Notes: generated by a model from the sequence alone, not told the origin. A stretch of 64,000 bases of DNA from Haloarchaeobius litoreus (GCF_024495425.1 NZ_JANHJR010000003.1:868001-932000), one strand, 5' to 3'. Positions 42,446 to 51,942 are shown, counted from the first letter of the stretch. Made by a program: numbers and translations.

Positions 42446-44815
42446 ATGAGCGCAATCCAGATGGACGACTGGCGGGACGTGTTCGGACACGCAGCGCCGT
42501 ACGACGAGCAGGTCGACGGCATCGAGACGACCATCGACACCGCCCGTGACGGCGGATTCACGGTGGTCGAGGGGGCCTGCGGGACTGGCAAGACGATGCT
42601 CGCGCTGACGGCGGGCATCCACCTCGTCCGCGACCCCGACAGCGACTACGAGCGCGTCCTCGTACTCACGAGCGTCAAACAGCAGCTCCGCCAGTTCGAA
42701 GCGGATCTGGAGACGATAAACGAGAACCTGCCCACGGACTGGGACCCCGTCTCGGCGCTGACGCTGGTCGGGAAGTCCGACGTCTGCCCGTACAACCGCG
42801 AGCATGCGGGCGGCATCGACGACGAGAACGTCTACGACCGCTGCGACTCGCTCCGCGAGCGCACCCGCGACCTCGCCGGGGAGGGCGGTGCGACGACTGC
42901 GGAGGCCCTCGCCGCCGAAGCGAGGAGCCAGCAGATAGACCTCGCGGGCTCCGGCGCGGGCGGCCCCGCAGCGTCCTACCTGGAGAGCGCGGGCGAGATG
43001 TCGCCGTACCCGCCGACGATGCCCGAGTACGACACGGGCGGCGCGGACGTGGAGTTCTGCCCGTTCTACGCCCGGTTCCTCGCCGACCTGCCCGACGACG
43101 GCGACCCCGCGGAGGCGGTGCCGTTCGACCTGACCGAGACCGGCCTCCTGCGCCCCGACGACCTCGTCGCGAAGGGGATGGAGTACGGCTCCTGCCCGCA
43201 CTCGCTGATGGGGGTGCTTCTCGGCCACGCCGAGGTCGTCGTCGGCAACTACTACCACGCGTTCGACCCCCGGACGACGAGCTCGTTCACCGGCGCGCTG
43301 CTCGACGACTCGACCTTCGTCGTCTGCGACGAGGCGCACATGCTCGAACCCCGCGTCAGAGACCTCGTCAGCGACCGCGTGGCCGACGCGACGCTCCGCG
43401 ACGCCGAGGCCGAACTCACCCGGGTCATCCAGCCCGTCGAGTTCGACGAGGGCAGCGGGGAGGCGGCCCGGCACACCACTGCCGACGCCGAACTCGTCCG
43501 GGCCGAACTCTCGGACGCCGAGGTCGGCCTCCCCGAGCTGAAGGCCGCACGCTCGTTCGTCACCGACGTCCGCGAGGAGCTGGACCGCCGTGTCACCGCC
43601 CACCTCGACCGCGAGCACCGCTCATGGCGCGCGGACCTGACAGAGCTACACGACGACGAGATACCGCTGCGGGACCCGGACACGCCACAGCCCGACGAGC
43701 TGACCGAGTGGGCCGAACGGGCTGGGTACGGCCCCGCCGACTGGACGAACCTCCCGAGCGTCGCGGCCGTCGTCGCCAGAGTCCTCAACGACGCCGAGGA
43801 CGAGGAGAAGTCCAGGGCCGTCGAGGGGATGGCCCGCACGCTCGCGTCGTGGTACCACCGCGGCCACACCGAGTACTTCCGCGAGATAGAGCTGGAACGC
43901 ACCTGGGACGACACCGAGCCCGCCGACTCCTGGCGGCGCGCGTACAACGCCCGGCTGGCGATCCAGAACTGCGTCCCCTCCGGCGTCATCGGCGAGCACC
44001 TCGCCGAGTTCGGTGGCGGTGTGCTGATGAGCGCGACGCTCGAACCGCTCGACGCCTTCGCGGAGGTCACCGGCCTGAAACACCTCCAGAACGAGGGGCG
44101 GCCGGTCGAGACGCGAACCTACGGCCTGCACTTCCCCGCGGAGAACCGCGAATCCTTCGCGGTCGACGCGCCGAAGTTCACCTACGACAACCGGGGCGAC
44201 CCCGGCGAGGAGAACCGGACCCGGCGGATGCACGCCGACGCGGTCTGTGCGGTCGCGAGCCGGCCGGGCAACGTGCTCGTCGGGATGCCGAACTACCGCG
44301 AGGCGGAGTGGATCGCGGGCGTCTGCGACGAGCGGCTCGACAAGCCCGTCCTGCTGGACGAATCGAGCGCGGACAGCACCACGGAGTCGCTGAAGGACGA
44401 GTTCTTCGCGGGCGACGGGAAGGTGCTCGTCACCAGCCTCCGGGGCACGCTCACCGAGGGCGTGGACTACCGCGGCGACCGGCTCTCGGCCGCGGTCGTC
44501 TGCGGTGTCCCGCTCATCAACACCGCCTCGCCACGGACGCGGGCCCTGAAGCGCGCCTACGACGACAAATGGGGCGACGGCTTCGAGTACGCGCTGACCG
44601 TGCCGGCGGTCCGGAAGGCGAGGCAGGCCATCGGGCGGGTTATCCGTGGCCCCGAGGAGGTCGGCGTCAGGGTGTTCGTCGACGCGCGCTACGCCCGGGA
44701 CTCGTGGGATTCGGTGCGCGAGTACTTCCCCGAGACGGAGCGCGAGGAGTTCCAGCCGGTCAGTCCCGACATGCTGGACCTGGGGCTGGACCGGTTCTGG
44801 TCGACACAGAGGTAG
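42446..44815 (+). CDS. XPD/DinG-type Fe-S ATP-dependent DNA helicase
   Basis: A 789-residue superfamily-2 5'-3' helicase. Walker A is VEGACGTGKT (41-50). The four Fe-S ligands are C114 (SDVCPYN), C133 (YDRCDSL), C205 (EFCPFY) and C250 (YGSCPHS). DEAH is at 295-298 (VVCDEAHML). The second motor has GGGVLMSATLEPLD, SLRGTLTEGVDYRG and RKARQAIGRVIRG, the last being motif VI. The Fe-S pin and motor order fit archaeal XPD and DinG. It probably acts in repair or in clearing R-loops and protein blocks. The ATG at 42446 was chosen by homology; the frame runs 32 codons further upstream. Confidence 0.96.
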   Translation: MSAIQMDDWRDVFGHAAPYDEQVDGIETTIDTARDGGFTVVEGACGTGKTMLALTAGIHLVRDPDSDYERVLVLTSVKQQLRQFEADLETINENLPTDWDPVSALTLVGKSDVCPYNREHAGGIDDENVYDRCDSLRERTRDLAGEGGATTAEALAAEARSQQIDLAGSGAGGPAASYLESAGEMSPYPPTMPEYDTGGADVEFCPFYARFLADLPDDGDPAEAVPFDLTETGLLRPDDLVAKGMEYGSCPHSLMGVLLGHAEVVVGNYYHAFDPRTTSSFTGALLDDSTFVVCDEAHMLEPRVRDLVSDRVADATLRDAEAELTRVIQPVEFDEGSGEAARHTTADAELVRAELSDAEVGLPELKAARSFVTDVREELDRRVTAHLDREHRSWRADLTELHDDEIPLRDPDTPQPDELTEWAERAGYGPADWTNLPSVAAVVARVLNDAEDEEKSRAVEGMARTLASWYHRGHTEYFREIELERTWDDTEPADSWRRAYNARLAIQNCVPSGVIGEHLAEFGGGVLMSATLEPLDAFAEVTGLKHLQNEGRPVETRTYGLHFPAENRESFAVDAPKFTYDNRGDPGEENRTRRMHADAVCAVASRPGNVLVGMPNYREAEWIAGVCDERLDKPVLLDESSADSTTESLKDEFFAGDGKVLVTSLRGTLTEGVDYRGDRLSAAVVCGVPLINTASPRTRALKRAYDDKWGDGFEYALTVPAVRKARQAIGRVIRGPEEVGVRVFVDARYARDSWDSVREYFPETEREEFQPVSPDMLDLGLDRFWSTQR

Positions 44816-44824
44816 AACGGGAGC

Positions 44825-45589
44825 TCAGTCCCAGCCGTCGGACTCCTCGACGCCGAAGTTGAACCCCTCCATGTCGGGACCGTCGCCGTCGAAACCGGGG
44901 TCCCAGTCGGGGTCGTCGTTCGCGGGCTCCGCGGGCTCCTCGCGGGTGAGGTCGTCGAGGTCGACGGTCTCCATATCGTCGTCGAGTTCGGGGAGGTCCG
45001 TGGAGTCACCGAGTGTGAGCGCGTCGAGTTCGAGGTCGTCGACGGTGCCGGAGAACTCCAGCTCCTCGGCGACGGCCTTGAACTCGTCGTGGGCGGTCTC
45101 GTAGTGCTCGTCCGGGTCGTCGACACGCACGTCGTCGAGGCCGAAGGAGTCGTTCTCGACCCGGACGGTCTCCGGTTCGCTCTCGCCGCCGAAGGTGAAC
45201 GTCTCCTCCTCGCCGTCGTCGTCGAAGCCCCAGTCGTCGTCATCGTCGTCGGACCACGCCAGCTCCTGGTCGTCGGTGACGTCGTCCCAGGAGATGTCGT
45301 CGCCGTCGTCCGCGACGGACTCCTCGGTTGGGTCCGCGTCGGTCTCGGCCGGTAGCGAGAGCGCGTCCGGGTCGAGGTCGTCGAACGGATCGTCGTCGGT
45401 CTGTCCCTCGTCGGTGTCGGTGATGGTCTCGTCGATGTAGGTGACGCCGCCGTCGTCGTCGTCGGTCGTCTCCGACCCCTCCTCGTCGCCGTCTTCGCGC
45501 CCCACCCCGAGCGCATCGTAGACGGCGGAGAGCCCGGCACTGACGACGCCGATGCCGGTCGACTGCCCATCGGACCTGCCCACGGTCAT
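44825..45589 (-). CDS. Very acidic protein of unknown function
   Basis: A 254-residue protein with an extreme D/E content. The N-terminal 25 residues (MTVGRSDGQSTGIGVVSAGLS) look structured. The middle is D/S/E low complexity (for example DETITDTDEGQTDDDPFDD), and the C-terminal half has a folded-looking part (about 150-215: DEHYETAHDEFKAVAEELEFSGTVDDLELDALTLG). Neither a signal peptide nor a domain I know is present. It converges with the helicase gene. A DNA-mimic or salt-adapted scaffold is speculation only. Confidence 0.8.
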   Translation of the reverse strand: MTVGRSDGQSTGIGVVSAGLSAVYDALGVGREDGDEEGSETTDDDDGGVTYIDETITDTDEGQTDDDPFDDLDPDALSLPAETDADPTEESVADDGDDISWDDVTDDQELAWSDDDDDDWGFDDDGEEETFTFGGESEPETVRVENDSFGLDDVRVDDPDEHYETAHDEFKAVAEELEFSGTVDDLELDALTLGDSTDLPELDDDMETVDLDDLTREEPAEPANDDPDWDPGFDGDGPDMEGFNFGVEESDGWD

Positions 45590-45727
45590 ACCTCTCATAC
45601 TGGAGCAGCTCCAGTTAATTCTTTCCCAACAGAATCCGAACAGAAACCTGTTGGCCAGTCAACGTGTGCCACGGTGGCCGGCGGGGCGACCGGAACGCAC
45701 TTCCCCCGACGGCGGCCACTCGCGGGT

Positions 45728-46375
45728 ATGTCGTTCGACTGGGAGCGGGACTTCTACGCGGCCACGGACTGGGACCGCGGTGCCTACCTCGGCGGCGAGG
45801 CGATGCCCGGTCATCTGGAGCGCTTCTTCGAGCGCGTCGGCGTCCCCGAATCGGTCGCGGACGTGGGCTGTGGCCCCGCGCTGGTCCCGTTCGAGCTCGC
45901 ACCCGGGTCGCCCGACACTGACTTCTACTGCTACGACGTTGCGCCCTCGGTCGTCGAGGCGAACCGCGAACGGGCGGCCGAGGAGGGCCTCGACAACCTC
46001 CACTTCTCGGTGGCGGGACTCCCCGACCTCGGGGTCGACAGCGAGTTCGACCTCGTCTACTGCATGGCGACGCTGTACTTCGTCGCGGACGCCGAGCGCG
46101 CCGTCACCGAACTGTACGAGCTGGTCGCGCCCGGCGGGACACTCGTCTGCAACTACCCGAACCGCTACACGAAGGTGTGGGTGAACGAGGACACCGACGA
46201 CACGCGGCGCGCGGCGTTCGAACTCGTCGGCCGCGGCGAGAACCTGCTGTCGTACGATTGGATCGGCGAACTGCTCGGTCGCACCCCCCGGAGCTACTGG
46301 TCGGCCGTCGGCGCGGGCGACGCCGACTACGCCCGCCGGTCGAGCCCGGCGGTGTACGTCACGAAGCCGGAGTAG
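45728..46375 (+). CDS. Class I SAM-dependent methyltransferase (second, distinct)
   Basis: A 215-residue methyltransferase: SAM motif I is VADVGCGPALVPFEL (about 43-57), the acidic residue follows in FYCYDVAPSVVEANR, motif II is in FDLVYCMATLYFV, and GGTLVCNYPN is motif III. A C-terminal part rich in Tyr/Trp (SYDWIGELLGRTPRSYW) probably holds the acceptor. It is not closely related to the one at 41 kb. ATG 45728 follows from the family start. The neighbours on both sides are acidic proteins read on the opposite strand. Confidence 0.9.
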   Translation: MSFDWERDFYAATDWDRGAYLGGEAMPGHLERFFERVGVPESVADVGCGPALVPFELAPGSPDTDFYCYDVAPSVVEANRERAAEEGLDNLHFSVAGLPDLGVDSEFDLVYCMATLYFVADAERAVTELYELVAPGGTLVCNYPNRYTKVWVNEDTDDTRRAAFELVGRGENLLSYDWIGELLGRTPRSYWSAVGAGDADYARRSSPAVYVTKPE

Positions 46376-46378
46376 CCC

Positions 46379-48163
46379 TCAGAGCCGGTTCTCGGCGAGC
46401 GTGTTCTCGTTGACCCAGACGAAGCCGTCGTCGGTCTCGCGGCGCTCCGCGGGCGAGGGCGTCGCGGGGTCGAACGTCTCATCGAACTCGATGCGGACTT
46501 CGTCGCGCTCGGCGGCGGGGAACTCCGGGACGAACTCGTCGTCGTCCAGCAGGCCCTTCACGGAGATACCGCCGCCAACGTGGATGGCCGCTCCGTAGGC
46601 CGCGAGCCGGTCGTCCTCGCTGGACTCGACGTCGACGCCGAAGTCGTCGTCGGTGATTCGGGCCTCCGTGCGTTTCGGGCCGGTACCGGCGAGGTCGGTC
46701 ACGTCGAGTGCGTCGTCGTCGCGCCCCTCGTCGGCGGGCTCGCCGACCGACTCGGTCGCCGCCTCCTCCTCCAGCTCGTCGAACACGTCGCCGAGCGCGT
46801 CGTCGGCCGCCCGCGAGACGGCCGGGCCACCGCCACGGAGCTCGAAGCCGTCGGTGCTCGAACCGGTCGTGTCGGTGTCGTCGCCGGTCGAGCCGGCATC
46901 CTGGCTCCCCGCTGGTGCAGTGTCGACCGCCGTGGCCGCACGTGCCTCGATACCTTCGTCTGCCGTCGCCTCCTCGCCGTCGGCCGGCAGGAGCCCGTCG
47001 CTCCAGCCATCGTCGGCCACCGAGGCGTCCGTCTCGCTGTCGTCGTCGGTCTCGCTGTCGTCGTCGGTCTCGCTGTCGTCGTCGGTCTCGCTTCCGTCGG
47101 CTGCAACGTCGGCGTCTTCGTCGGCTACGGGGTCGTGTGCGTCGTCGTCGTCCTCGCCGCCGGGGTCGAGCACCCAGTCGTCGTCGTCCCAGAACGGCGT
47201 CGTGTCGTCGTCGGTGCCGGGGCTCTCACCATCGTCCGCCTCGCCTGCTTCGTGGCCGGCGTGTGTCTCGCCCGCGTCGTCCCGGTGGTTTGCATCGTCA
47301 CCGACGAAGTCGATGAGGTCGGCCGGGTCGTCCGTCGTCCCCGGATCGTCCGCCGTCGTCCCCGGGTCGTCCGCCACGAACCCGCCCTCGTCGTCGAGGA
47401 CGGCGTCGGGGTCCGCCTCGACGGGGGCGTCGAGGTCGGCGACGCCGGTGGCCCGGTCGGGGGTGCGGTCCGCGAGCGAGGGCCCGTCGGTCTCGGTGAC
47501 CCAGTCCGGGAGCGGCACGTCGTCGCCGTCGCCGGGGACGTACGCGCCGGGCTGGTACTTCGCGAGCAACGGCCGGTCGAACACCTCGACGCGCGGGCCG
47601 TAGGACTCGTCGAGGCGTGCACGCTCGTCGGTCTCGACGAGCGCGAACCGCCAGCGGTCGGTCCCGTCGGAGAGCTGGACGAACTCACAGCCGAGCCCGT
47701 ACAGCAGCCGGACGTTCACCGCGTCGACGAGCGCGGGCAGGTTGTAGTCGCCGAGTGGGGTGTCCGGGTACTCGAACGGGGCCTCGCGGGTGATCCCGTT
47801 CGCGTCGGTCACCGAGAGCGTGTAGGGCCCGGGCGATTCGCCGTCGGCCGAGACCGGTCGGCCGTGGGCGTCCCGCATCGAGAACGACCAGTCGATGGCG
47901 TCGAAGACCGATTCGAGGTGGGTGGCCGGGGCGTGGCTCCAGTAGCGGGCCGGCGCATCGATACCGCGGTCCGACGCGACGACGACGTCCCGCAGGAACT
48001 CCGTCGGGTGGCCTGCCGCCTCGAGCGCGCTGGCGAGTGCACCCTCGGAGGCCGGCGCGTCCGTCCGAGCGCGCACGTCCGCGACGGAGACGCCGAACGA
48101 GCCGAGTACGTCGGCACAGACGACCGCGTCGTGCTCGTCCTCGCGTCGAGACCGGGAGGTCAT
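46379..48163 (-). CDS. Long acidic haloarchaeal protein, two ordered ends, disordered middle
   Basis: 594 residues. The N-terminal part (about 1-215) looks folded and includes RDVVVASDRGIDAPARYWSH, NLPALVDAVNVRLLYGLGCEFVQLSDGTDRW and DRPLLAKYQPGAYVPG. The middle (about 225-440) is a D/T/E/S-rich disordered stretch with an 18-base tandem repeat (SETDDD units). The C-terminal part (about 485-594: RLAAYGAAIHVGGGISVKGLLDDDEFVPEF) looks folded again. I do not recognise either folded part. ATG 48163 was chosen over a codon 7 residues upstream. It converges with the methyltransferase gene and may be co-transcribed behind trpS. Confidence 0.85.
   Translation of the reverse strand: MTSRSRREDEHDAVVCADVLGSFGVSVADVRARTDAPASEGALASALEAAGHPTEFLRDVVVASDRGIDAPARYWSHAPATHLESVFDAIDWSFSMRDAHGRPVSADGESPGPYTLSVTDANGITREAPFEYPDTPLGDYNLPALVDAVNVRLLYGLGCEFVQLSDGTDRWRFALVETDERARLDESYGPRVEVFDRPLLAKYQPGAYVPGDGDDVPLPDWVTETDGPSLADRTPDRATGVADLDAPVEADPDAVLDDEGGFVADDPGTTADDPGTTDDPADLIDFVGDDANHRDDAGETHAGHEAGEADDGESPGTDDDTTPFWDDDDWVLDPGGEDDDDAHDPVADEDADVAADGSETDDDSETDDDSETDDDSETDASVADDGWSDGLLPADGEEATADEGIEARAATAVDTAPAGSQDAGSTGDDTDTTGSSTDGFELRGGGPAVSRAADDALGDVFDELEEEAATESVGEPADEGRDDDALDVTDLAGTGPKRTEARITDDDFGVDVESSEDDRLAAYGAAIHVGGGISVKGLLDDDEFVPEFPAAERDEVRIEFDETFDPATPSPAERRETDDGFVWVNENTLAENRL
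47031..47092. repeat. 18-base tandem repeat in an acidic coding region
   Basis: Three exact copies of GTCTCGCTGTCGTCGTCG (47031-47048, 47049-47066 and 47067-47084) plus a partial fourth. On the coding strand they give SETDDD repeats. An exact array is unusual here and points to recent slippage. Confidence 0.95.
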
Positions 48164-48232
48164 CGTCCCGAGTTGGCCGAGCACGCGGTTAAATATTTCT
48201 TGCTAGCTATTGAAGAAAACGGCCCACCCCGG

Positions 48233-49855
48233 TCAGGCGCGGTCGCTGTCGAGGTCGATGTCGAGGCTGTCGAGGAGTTCCTCGGCCTCGGCACGCTTCT
48301 CCTGGTGGTCCTCGAGGAACTCGCGCATCAGCACGGCGGCCTGTTCCTTGCATCCACCGCACAGACGCTCGCCGTTGACGCACTCCTCGTACACCTCGGT
48401 CGCGAGGCCGTCGTCGTCGTTCGCGAGCAGGTAGGCGTACAGCTCGTAGACGGGGCAGTCGTCGGCCTCGCCGCCGAGCTCGCGCTGTTCCTCGGCGGTC
48501 TCCCGGCCGCCGGTCGTCGCCGCCTTCACCTTGTCGTAGCCGTCCTCCGGGTCGTCGAGCAGGCTGATGTGGCTCGCCGGCACCGAGGAGGACATCTTCC
48601 CGCCCGTCAACCCGGTCATGAAACGGTGGTAGATGGACGACGGCGGGATGAAGCCGTAGCCGCCGTGGTCGACCTCGACCTGCCGTGCGAGCTCCGCTGC
48701 CGCCTCGGCGTCGAGTTCGAACGAGTCGACGTGGCCCTCGTAGACGCGCTTCTCGCCCTCGACGGCGTCGACCAGCCCTTCGAACGCCTCGTCGGTCGCC
48801 TGTCGGTCGAAAAAGCGCGTTCGGGGCCGGAACGGCTCCATACCGGCGGACTGGAGCTTCTTCACGACGCTCGCCCGGGCGGACTCCTCGATCTCCGGTA
48901 CGTCGACGCTCGGCCGGTCGGACTCGAAGTCGACCCCGCTCTCGCCGTGGGCGAGGTACTGGGCGGCGTGGACGCAGCGGACGGTCGTCTCGGCGTCGCG
49001 AACTGCGGCCAGCTCGGAGAGCGCGTCCCACGCCTCCCCGAGCAGCTCCCGTTCCGCGTCGTCGGCCTCGAAGCTCGCGTACGCCTCGGTCACCTTGAAG
49101 AATCGCATCCGGGTCGCGAGGTCGCGCGCGAGGCGGATGTGCGGGTCCTGGTCCGGCCCGACCGGGATGACCGTCGGCTTGGGCTCGTCGAGCTGCGGGT
49201 AGAGGATGTCCGCCATCTGGGTGACGACGCTCTGCATGTGGCTCACGTCCGTCTCGCCGTCGAAGCCGTAGATGGCCTGCAGCTCCGAGTAGTTCGCCTC
49301 GATGCCGAGCTCGAACGCGAGGTCCTGCAGCTCGCGGTTGTCGGACTGCCGGTACAGCTCCCCGTCCTCGGCGTCGAAGCCGAGCGCGAGCAGGCTCAGG
49401 AGGTAGTCCCGGGAGTGCTCGTCGATCTCGTCCCACGTCAGCCCGCGGGCGGAGTGGGCTTCGAGGTCGGCGATGAGCCCGTAGGCGTCGCCGCCGCGCT
49501 CCTGGTGCCAGATTATCTCGTCGAACACCAGCTTGTGCCCGATGTGCGGGTCGCCGGTCGGCATGAAGCCCGAGAGCACCGCGAACGGCTCGTCGTCCCG
49601 CATCGCCGCCGCCACGGGGCGGTAGTCGCGGTGGCCGAAGATGACCCCGCGTCGCATCAGGTAGTGCGGCTTCGGGATCTCGGGCAGCAGCTCGTCGAAC
49701 TCCTCGATGCCGAACTCCTCGAACAGCTTCCGGTAGTCCGCGACGGTCGAGGAGCCCCACGGGTCCAGCGCCACGTCGTCGGCTCCCTCAGCCGCCGCGT
49801 CGCCCCCGTCGGGCAGCACGTCGTCGGCCGGTGGAGCATCCGTATCGCGCGTCAT
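48233..49855 (-). CDS. trpS: Tryptophanyl-tRNA synthetase
   Basis: Charges tRNA-Trp. The 540-residue class I enzyme has the HIGH motif as HIGH 104-107 (TGDPHIGHKLV) and KMSSS at 420-424 (TGGKMSSSVP). The stretch between QDPHIRLARDLA (about 236-247) and STYHRF-like SSIYHRF (about 407-412) includes some 150 extra residues compared with usual archaeal TrpRS, rich in acidic and His/Cys residues (ETTVRCVHAAQYLAHGE). Four Cys sit in CPVYELYAYL and CVNGERLCGGCKEQ near 500 and could bind zinc. The start and length otherwise fit. It precedes the acidic protein gene by 69 bases. Confidence 0.95.
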   Translation of the reverse strand: MTRDTDAPPADDVLPDGGDAAAEGADDVALDPWGSSTVADYRKLFEEFGIEEFDELLPEIPKPHYLMRRGVIFGHRDYRPVAAAMRDDEPFAVLSGFMPTGDPHIGHKLVFDEIIWHQERGGDAYGLIADLEAHSARGLTWDEIDEHSRDYLLSLLALGFDAEDGELYRQSDNRELQDLAFELGIEANYSELQAIYGFDGETDVSHMQSVVTQMADILYPQLDEPKPTVIPVGPDQDPHIRLARDLATRMRFFKVTEAYASFEADDAERELLGEAWDALSELAAVRDAETTVRCVHAAQYLAHGESGVDFESDRPSVDVPEIEESARASVVKKLQSAGMEPFRPRTRFFDRQATDEAFEGLVDAVEGEKRVYEGHVDSFELDAEAAAELARQVEVDHGGYGFIPPSSIYHRFMTGLTGGKMSSSVPASHISLLDDPEDGYDKVKAATTGGRETAEEQRELGGEADDCPVYELYAYLLANDDDGLATEVYEECVNGERLCGGCKEQAAVLMREFLEDHQEKRAEAEELLDSLDIDLDSDRA

Positions 49856-49927
49856 CTGTTACCGGAACGTGGCGCTGGCGCGCGCAAAAAGCTTCGCTTG
49901 TGGGCCGTCGTCGGCCACCCAGCCGTC

Positions 49928-50362
49928 CTACTCGGAGAGCCGGACCGTGACGACCGGCACCGGCGACGTCCGGACCACCTGCTCGGCGACGCTCCCGATG
50001 AAGTAGTGGTCGAGCCCGGTCCGGCCGTGGGTGCCCATCACGACCATGTCGACCGGCTCGTCCTCGACGAACCCCAGAATCTCCTTCCGCGGGACGCCCT
50101 CGCGCCGGTACGTCTCCACCGGCAGGTCGTCGGGCAGCGCCTCGACGGTCCCCTCGATGGCTACATCGGCGCGCTCGCGCTCCGCCTTGTCCCAGACCTC
50201 CGGCGAGAGGCCGCTGGTGGGGCTCTCGAATCGGTTCCGCGTGTCAACGACCGAGAGCACGTGGACCGTCGCGTCGAACCGGTCGGCGAGGACCGCGGCG
50301 TGCTCGGCTGCGGCGTCGATACCGTCGCTCCCGTCGGTCGGCAGGAGGATATCGTCGTACAC
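49928..50362 (-). CDS. Universal stress protein, UspA family
   Basis: A 144-residue single-domain UspA protein. The start YDDILLPTDGSDG (1-14), the mid strand VHVLSVVDTRN, and the ATP-binding C-terminal loop MGTHGRTGLDHYFIGSVAEQVVRTSPVPVVTVR, which contains the G-x2-G-x9-G-(S/T) nucleotide motif, are all intact, so ATP binding is likely. It starts with GTG at 50362; no ATG fits. It lies 56 bases downstream of the TauE/SafE gene, same strand, and is probably co-transcribed. Confidence 0.94.
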   Translation of the reverse strand: MYDDILLPTDGSDGIDAAAEHAAVLADRFDATVHVLSVVDTRNRFESPTSGLSPEVWDKAERERADVAIEGTVEALPDDLPVETYRREGVPRKEILGFVEDEPVDMVVMGTHGRTGLDHYFIGSVAEQVVRTSPVPVVTVRLSE

Positions 50363-50418
50363 ACCGGATGGCGCGTCGGGAGCGTCTTCAAACCCGGGAT
50401 TGCGGGCTCGGTGGGGGC

Positions 50419-51504
50419 TCAGAACCCACCGGTCGCCATGAGGAACAGCGCGACCGCGATGACGGCGAACAGCACGCCGACGCCCTTCTTGATGGTCCCC
50501 GTGTCGAGTGCCGCCGAGACGTACGGGGCGATCTGACCGCCGAGGGTCGCCGCCGGCACGGTCCAGACGACGATGTCCCAGCGGGTCGTCGCGAGGTTCA
50601 TCGTGTGGCCGCCGACGAGGCCGCCGCCGAAGACGTGGACGAGGGAGGCGAGGACGGCCGTCGTCGCGACGACGATGTGGTTGGTGCCGATGGCGACCCG
50701 AACGGGGACCTTCGTCCGCAGCATCGAGATGATGCCGAGTTCGCCGATGCCGAAGCCGGCCAGCCCCTGGAAGATGCCGCCGACGCTGTAGTTGAGGAAC
50801 CGTTCGACGTAGCCGCCGCGGGAGTACTCGTAGTCGTTGCCGTCGCGGTCGACTCGCGTGACAATTCCGTCGGCGTTGGTGGAGACACCCGCCGGGCCGA
50901 GCTTGTCCGCGTCGTTCGGGAGTTCGGCTCCGCCGTCGGCCGACACCTGCTCCGCGCCGTCGTCGCTCCCGGCCGGCTCCTCGTGGCCGAGGTCGGCCCG
51001 GAACAGCAGGTAGGAGGCGGCGAGCAGCGCGATGCCGAGCAGCGCGTGGAACAGCGGCTCGGGGATGATGAACGAGAGCAACGCGCCCGCGACGACGAAC
51101 GGCACCGCGCCGAGGACGAGCGACCCGGCGAGTCGCCGGTCGACCAGCCCGTACTGGATGAACGCGAGCGAGGAGCTGGAGAGGCCGAACGACTCGCTGA
51201 TGAGGCCGATCTTGACGAGCGTCTCGGGCGAGAGCCCCTCGCCGGTGATGACGGGGTAGATGAAGATGAGGAACGGCACGAACAGCGCGGAGCCGCTGAT
51301 TCCCACCGTGTTGACGATGGTGGCACCGGTGAGGAAGAAGAAGAATATCCACCAGTACTCGAGCCAGTAGCCCGCCCCGGGGTCGCCGGTCGGTGCGAAG
51401 GAGTATACACCGACGACGAACAGTACCGGCGCGAGGAACACGAACACGTGCTGGTACTTGAGGAAGGTCTTCTGGATGCTCCCAGACGACGACGGGTCGT
51501 TCAT
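50419..51504 (-). CDS. TauE/SafE family anion exporter or permease
   Basis: A 361-residue membrane protein with about eight hydrophobic segments in two halves. The family motif is GISGSALFVPFLIFIYP (near 74-90) in the first half and GGIFQGLAGFGIGELGIISML in the second. Between the halves is an acidic cytoplasmic loop (about 175-225: RADLGHEEPAGSDDGAEQV...). Sulfite, sulfoacetate or other organic-anion export is known for the family; nothing here fixes the substrate. The ATG at 51504 was chosen over an upstream in-frame codon. The UspA gene follows on the same strand, and such pairing is common for transport-linked Usp proteins. Confidence 0.92.
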   Translation of the reverse strand: MNDPSSSGSIQKTFLKYQHVFVFLAPVLFVVGVYSFAPTGDPGAGYWLEYWWIFFFFLTGATIVNTVGISGSALFVPFLIFIYPVITGEGLSPETLVKIGLISESFGLSSSSLAFIQYGLVDRRLAGSLVLGAVPFVVAGALLSFIIPEPLFHALLGIALLAASYLLFRADLGHEEPAGSDDGAEQVSADGGAELPNDADKLGPAGVSTNADGIVTRVDRDGNDYEYSRGGYVERFLNYSVGGIFQGLAGFGIGELGIISMLRTKVPVRVAIGTNHIVVATTAVLASLVHVFGGGLVGGHTMNLATTRWDIVVWTVPAATLGGQIAPYVSAALDTGTIKKGVGVLFAVIAVALFLMATGGF

Positions 51505-51654
51505 TGGGGGTACCGGCACCGTTGGGAGGTGGGGTATAAGTGGATTTTCGTCTCGGATGGTCTGGCTGGATTAATCACCGGGTTTCGAAATCGAACTGTT
51601 CGACGGCGTCAGCGTCTACCGAATCCCGGTTTCGGGGGCTGGCCCTAGAATGCC

Positions 51655-51664
51655 TAATATTTAT
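51655..51664 (+). promoter_or_regulatory. TATA-like box for a small gene
   Basis: The sequence taatatttat is centred about 32 bases before the ATG at 51692, in an AT-rich island, fitting an almost leaderless transcript. Confidence 0.6.
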
Positions 51665-51691
51665 CCCGTGGGTCGTGCTAGAGTGTAACGT

Positions 51692-51883
51692 ATGAGTTTT
51701 CCAGAGGGGCAACCCGAGCCGAGCGAGCGGACGCCAGTAGACGACAGTGGTGATGCGGTCGACCCCGCCCCGAAGGATGGCCCGTTCTCGACGCTGCTCG
51801 ACCCGATCCGGCGACATTTCGACACCTGGGCCGGACGCTACGTGGAGATGCGCGTCGAAGCCAGAACCGGTCGTCGGGAGTAG
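51692..51883 (+). CDS. Small hydrophilic protein of unknown function
   Basis: 63 residues: an acidic, disordered N-terminal half (MSFPEGQPEPSERTPVDDSG...) and a helical basic end (LLDPIRRHFDTWAGRYVEMR, then VEARTGRRE). It has a good promoter and haloarchaeal codon use but no recognised family. It is read convergently with the KASIII-type gene, ending 60 bases from it. Confidence 0.6.
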   Translation: MSFPEGQPEPSERTPVDDSGDAVDPAPKDGPFSTLLDPIRRHFDTWAGRYVEMRVEARTGRRE

Positions 51884-51942
51884 CGTAGCGGTCGACTTCT
51901 TCCTGCGGTTTCCGCGACGACCAGCGGCGGGTCTCGCCGGCG

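Noticed and set aside
46580-50536. A 1318-codon open frame on the plus strand
   Set aside because: It runs opposite to TrpRS, the acidic protein gene and the UspA gene, all of which have clear motifs. Long antisense frames are expected in DNA with this GC content.
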